18,572 nucleotides of DNA from NCBI GenBank assembly GCA_028822575.1, contig JAPKDN010000009.1, positions 1 through 18,572 on the forward strand. Direction: 5' to 3'. The position numbers and the translations under genes were made by a program. The notes beneath the pieces are model-generated. The model did no database searches and had not been told where the DNA came from. It saw only the letters and a list, made by a program, of their open reading frames with translations. Within the stretch, counting starts at the first letter, position 1, and each line of letters starts with the position of its first letter. Source of the stretch: Alphaproteobacteria bacterium. GTDB lineage: Bacteria > Pseudomonadota > Alphaproteobacteria > Thalassobaculales > Thalassobaculaceae. This document shows, one piece after another, positions 15,642 to 18,572 of this stretch.

Positions 15642-16532
15642 ATGTCGCGGAATTGGTCAAAAGTCCTGGCGGTTTTTCTGATTGCTCTGGTCGTTGGATT
15701 GATCGGCCCGGCGCGCTGGCGGGTCGTTGTGTCAGAAGACTCGAAATCACCAGAAACCTTGGTGAATGTCGACCTGCAGCTGGTCCTGGCAGTGGACGTT
15801 TCGGCCAGCATCGACAATCAGGAAGGTCGCCTCCAGCGCGATGGTTACGTGAAAGCCTTGCTCGACCCGCTGGTCCTCCACGCGATCAAGGCGGGTCCCC
15901 ATGGACGAATCGCGGTGGCCTATACCGAATGGTCCGGCCCTCTCTATCAAAGCGTGGTGGTGGATTGGCGCATCATAGACAGCCCGGGCTCTGCTAACGC
16001 CTTCGCGGCGCTTTTGGATGTTGCTCCGATGCAAGGGGGGCGGCGTACCTCGATCAGCGGGGCGATCCAGCACGCCGTTGCGATGTTCCACAAATCGAGA
16101 TTCAACGCCACGCGCAAGGTGATCGATATTTCTGGTGACGGTCCCAATAATGCCGGTTTTTATGTGCATCGTACCCGGTATCGGGCGTTTGGGAACGGTA
16201 TCACCATCAACGGGCTACCGATCCATAACGACCGCCCCTCGCCGCTTGGAATCCCGGCGACACCGAATATCGACCTGTACTATGAGGATTGCGTGATCGG
16301 CGGTCCGGGAGCCTTCATCGTAGTCGCCGAAACCCTGCGAAGTTTTGCCGGCGCAGTCCGCCGGAAGATGATCTTAGAGATCGCAGGCCTGCAACCACCG
16401 CCGGCCGATCGCCGACGGGCCTCGGGAACCGGGAGGGTCATGCCGACTCAACTCAACCTGGGCCTGACCGATTGCACCATAGGTGAAAAACAATATGAGC
16501 TGTTTCGAAAGCGCCAGAACCGCAAGAACTGA
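15642..16532 (+). CDS. DUF1194 von Willebrand-factor-A-like protein
   Basis: A 296-residue protein with an N-terminal hydrophobic segment (about residues 7-24) consistent with export or membrane anchoring. A vWA-like domain carries a metal-ion-dependent adhesion site: DVSAS at 52-56, Thr136 (GRRTSISGA) and Asp166 in DISGDGPNN. The conserved DUF1194 tail motifs INGLPI (about 189-194), YYEDCVIGGPGAF (about 213-225) and RRKMILEIAG (about 240-249) are all present. The usual length is about 250-270; the last 45 residues are an extra polar, basic extension. The family is common in alphaproteobacteria, but no function is established to my knowledge. The ATG at 15642 has a modest GGA eight bases upstream. 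It ends 21 bases before the convergent 572-aa gene. Confidence 0.9.
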   Translation: MSRNWSKVLAVFLIALVVGLIGPARWRVVVSEDSKSPETLVNVDLQLVLAVDVSASIDNQEGRLQRDGYVKALLDPLVLHAIKAGPHGRIAVAYTEWSGPLYQSVVVDWRIIDSPGSANAFAALLDVAPMQGGRRTSISGAIQHAVAMFHKSRFNATRKVIDISGDGPNNAGFYVHRTRYRAFGNGITINGLPIHNDRPSPLGIPATPNIDLYYEDCVIGGPGAFIVVAETLRSFAGAVRRKMILEIAGLQPPPADRRRASGTGRVMPTQLNLGLTDCTIGEKQYELFRKRQNRKN

Positions 16533-16553
16533 CGCAAATCGGCGCCGATCGTT

Positions 16554-18272
16554 TTACTCAAAAAAGCCACATCGATTTAGCTGTTCGTGGAAGTCCCGCA
16601 GCACGCGCCCCTTTTCTTCATCACTGTCGATCTGCGAGACTAGCTCGGTCTCGAAATTCGGTTGCTTGAGGCTATCGATGATGATCTTTCGCGCCAGATC
16701 CGATGCCTTGCCCTTGGGCAATATCTCGGGCTGGCACATGTTCACAAGCATGAAAGCCCGGATATGCAGCGGTCGGTCCGGGTTGTCGATTTTCTGTAAA
16801 ATCTGGCCGTCCTCGATGTAAGAGGCGAGAAGGTCGTCAAGACGGCCGGTTAGCTGTTCCTTGCGGCTCTCCGGCAGCCCGGAGTTTTTGATCCGATAGA
16901 TCGTGGAAGTGACCTGCTCCATTTTGCGGTTCGGCGGCAAGTCATCCTTAACGATCCGATGGATGGAGTCCGGACGCATGAACAAACTGTTCAAGTGATC
17001 CTGGATCTCCTCGGCCAGATCGCCTTGGCCAATTTTACTGTCGTTTAGCGATAGCAGGAACGACGCCTTGCGTGCTGGTTCGCCCAAAGATGGAATGACT
17101 CGTCCCGTAGCCTCACGCAACCCGGCGATGCCGCCCTTGTTAAGAATTCGCGATTGCCGTTCTGTGACCGCCTGGGCCATGTTGGGTCCGCCGAGAATTT
17201 CCTCGCGCGTTACCAGTTTGTCCAGGATGTCTTTGAAACGCTCGCGCTCGCCGTCTTCCTGACCCGTGGATAGCGACCCCTTGCCTTGCAGTTGCTGGCG
17301 GATACGGTCCATCAGCATAGCCTGACTGGCGGGCATCTTGCCGGTGCCCAGCAGTTTGTTGAGCTGAGCCGCCGTCTTTTCTACGCTTTCTTCCGGAAAA
17401 TCCTCTGGTTCGCCAATATCTAGGTCACCACTGGCAAGATCGATCATTGCCGATAACGCCGAACCTAGATCTTCCTGTTGGCCCAGCAAATCCTGGAGCA
17501 CGGAGTTGTTGGCCAGGGTATCCGAGAGAAAGCCGTCGAGTGCGTTGAGCGCCCGAGGGTCCTTGGTCGCATCCACCCATTCAACCGTCTGGATCAACTT
17601 GCCCCACCAGTTTCGATTATCGAGCAATTCCTTGGCTATTGTAACGCGAAGCAGATAGTCGAACTCGTCCCCGTCGGCGATATCGCCGAGTTTTTTGAAT
17701 GACGCGTTGAATCCTTCCACTTTGATCTGGGGGAGCTTTTTCGCCTCGGCCTTGTGGGCGCGTTCCATGATCTGTTTGACGAAATCAAAAAGAATATCAC
17801 GGCGATCGTTACTGGACGCGTCACCATCCTTGGCCTGGAGCTGGGCAACCTTGGCGATCGCGCTCGGCACGAGGGTGTCCGCGTCCATGGCGCGTTTCAA
17901 TTCCTTGTGGGAATGCATCACCTCGGTCGCGGTGATGTTATTTTTATCCAAATAGCTTCTGAAGAGCCGGTTGACGGTCATTCGACCGCCCGGGCCCATT
18001 ATGTCCGCGAGTGACTCGCAATCCGGCGCCTCGTCAATTTCGTTGACAAATATCCGATCACTATCACCACCTGGTGTTTTGATGTGTTCGAATATAACAT
18101 CACTCGCCTTGATCTGTGCGATGGATCGCCCAGTTTCACGGACGACTTTAACGCCGGTAACGTCTGGCCGATTGAGCGTCTGTCTGCCGATACTTTCTGC
18201 CTCACTCTTCTCCGTGGCGACAGCTTCTATCTGCCAGTTGCCGTCACGTTGAGTGAGAATTTCGTAGCTCAT
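16554..18272 (-). CDS. Large soluble protein of unknown function
   Basis: A 572-residue frame with no signal peptide or membrane segment, acidic and helical in character with many charged heptad-like stretches. The N-terminus (MSYEILTQRDGNWQIEAVA, then GVKVVRETGRS) looks like a small compact domain of 60-100 residues. The rest (for example FDFVKQIMERAHKAEAKKL, AALNALDGF-like repeats of helices and RERFKDILDKLVTREEILGG) is probably a long alpha-helical array. I recall similar long hypothetical proteins starting this way in Rhodospirillales, but no named domain is recognised. The frame is clean over 1.7 kb with good third-position GC bias, which makes it clearly coding. The ATG at 18272 is the first in frame; its ribosome binding site is weak. 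It is convergent with DUF1194. Confidence 0.85.
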   Translation of the reverse strand: MSYEILTQRDGNWQIEAVATEKSEAESIGRQTLNRPDVTGVKVVRETGRSIAQIKASDVIFEHIKTPGGDSDRIFVNEIDEAPDCESLADIMGPGGRMTVNRLFRSYLDKNNITATEVMHSHKELKRAMDADTLVPSAIAKVAQLQAKDGDASSNDRRDILFDFVKQIMERAHKAEAKKLPQIKVEGFNASFKKLGDIADGDEFDYLLRVTIAKELLDNRNWWGKLIQTVEWVDATKDPRALNALDGFLSDTLANNSVLQDLLGQQEDLGSALSAMIDLASGDLDIGEPEDFPEESVEKTAAQLNKLLGTGKMPASQAMLMDRIRQQLQGKGSLSTGQEDGERERFKDILDKLVTREEILGGPNMAQAVTERQSRILNKGGIAGLREATGRVIPSLGEPARKASFLLSLNDSKIGQGDLAEEIQDHLNSLFMRPDSIHRIVKDDLPPNRKMEQVTSTIYRIKNSGLPESRKEQLTGRLDDLLASYIEDGQILQKIDNPDRPLHIRAFMLVNMCQPEILPKGKASDLARKIIIDSLKQPNFETELVSQIDSDEEKGRVLRDFHEQLNRCGFFE

Positions 18273-18295
18273 CTAACACTACCCGAGCTGTTGCG

Positions 18296-18312
18296 CGATT
18301 CTACGCGAATCG
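18296..18312. promoter_or_regulatory. Short inverted repeat in divergent intergenic region
   Basis: CGATTC TACGC GAATCG (6-bp arms, 5-bp spacer) lies 24 bases upstream of the 572-aa gene start and about 165 bases before the next gene. It could be an operator for either; symmetry is the only support. Confidence 0.2.
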
Positions 18313-18477
18313 TTAGTGATTTCATTAGAAACTAAACCGAATTGGCGTGGCAGGGAAGGTGAATGACAGCCTCCGTGTTTGATTGCTATTCCTGGCAACC
18401 TCGAGGTCGCGCGAAATGAGCGCCGTATTATTCGAACGATATCGAGCTTTCATGCCTGGCGAGGTATTGTCCTAGCG

Positions 18478-18572
18478 ATGATATTTAGTCCTTTAGAAAA
18501 GCCAGTACCGGTTTTTGATGGTGCGGCGGCGAGCCGAATTGTCGATGCCGCTGTCCATCGCTACATCGAGGT
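18478..18572 (+). CDS. Unidentified protein, N-terminal part only (cut by window end)
   Basis: From the ATG at 18478 the frame stays open to the edge and encodes MIFSPLEKPVPVFDGAAASR followed by IVDAAVHRYIE. The amphipathic helix ARIVDAAVHRY-like stretch and absence of stops suggest a real start, with GAGG about thirteen bases upstream as a poorly spaced ribosome binding site. It is too short to assign a family with confidence; a DUF6635-like protein is a weak memory-based possibility. Confidence 0.4.
   Translation, partial: MIFSPLEKPVPVFDGAAASRIVDAAVHRYIE

Noticed and set aside
16538..16549. Palindrome ATCGGCGCCGAT between the convergent DUF1194 and 572-aa genes as a bidirectional terminator.
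   Set aside because: No proper loop and only a TTTT after one more base on one side; symmetry alone is weak.
18361..18475. Two overlapping 18-19 codon frames (MTASVFDC..., MSAVLFERY...) upstream of the last gene as leader peptides.
   Set aside because: The first has a fair ribosome binding site, but both are too short to support without conservation or expression data.
1..18572. CRISPR arrays, tRNA/rRNA genes, insertion sequences or prophage genes.
   Set aside because: No regularly spaced repeats, cloverleaf sequences, transposase or integrase motifs were found in reading the window.

Overview
The window is a GC-rich stretch of proteobacterial chromosome, probably from an alphaproteobacterium. 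The DUF1194 protein, the TRAP permease, the class III CoA-transferases and the run of FAD and 2-oxoglutarate dioxygenase genes all suggest a Rhodospirillales-like or marine/symbiotic lineage. This is an inference from family memory; there is no rRNA or other marker here. No tRNA, insertion sequence, integrase or CRISPR array was seen.

Layout. 1-1075: two class III CoA-transferase (CaiB/BaiF) fragments, head to head, both lacking their N-terminal halves. 1130-2473 (-): intact TRAP large permease DctM without visible DctQ or DctP. 2812-4105 (+): a UGSC-type pair, the first gene broken and the second (Cys variant of the UGSC motif) intact. 4102-4808 (-): broken PKHD-type hydroxylase whose stop overlaps the UGSC stop. 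5057-6007 (+): intact radical SAM protein. 6109-6510: AT-rich promoter and an 89-aa disordered small protein. 6536-7564 (-): intact betaine/S-methylmethionine-homocysteine methyltransferase. 7706-8211 (+): AIM24/TIGR00266 remnant. 8284-9581 (-): FAD oxidoreductase remnant with a perfect 17-bp inverted repeat at one break. 9679-10554 (-): intact YghU-type glutathione-dependent enzyme. 10713-11576 (-): TauD-family dioxygenase interrupted by one TGA. 11770-13383 (+): intact GMC oxidoreductase. 13650-15589 (+): a two-gene operon, a DAO-type FAD oxidoreductase overlapping an alpha/beta hydrolase. 15642-16532 (+): DUF1194 von Willebrand-like protein. 16554-18272 (-): large soluble protein of unknown function. 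18478-end (+): start of another gene.

The main theme is selective gene decay. Seven of about seventeen genes are truncated, frameshifted or carry nonsense codons, while long genes between them (DctM, radical SAM, Bmt, YghU, GMC, FAD/hydrolase, DUF1194, the 572-aa protein) are open from end to end. That makes a low-quality sequence an unlikely general explanation and points to a genome in an early or middle phase of erosion. The genes lost are catabolic or redox enzymes (CoA transfer, dioxygenases, an amine/amino-acid oxidase). The surviving genes include methyl-group metabolism, oxidation of alcohols and amines, and uptake of organic acids. The least characterised intact item is the Cys-rich UGSC protein with its decayed partner and nearby radical SAM enzyme.
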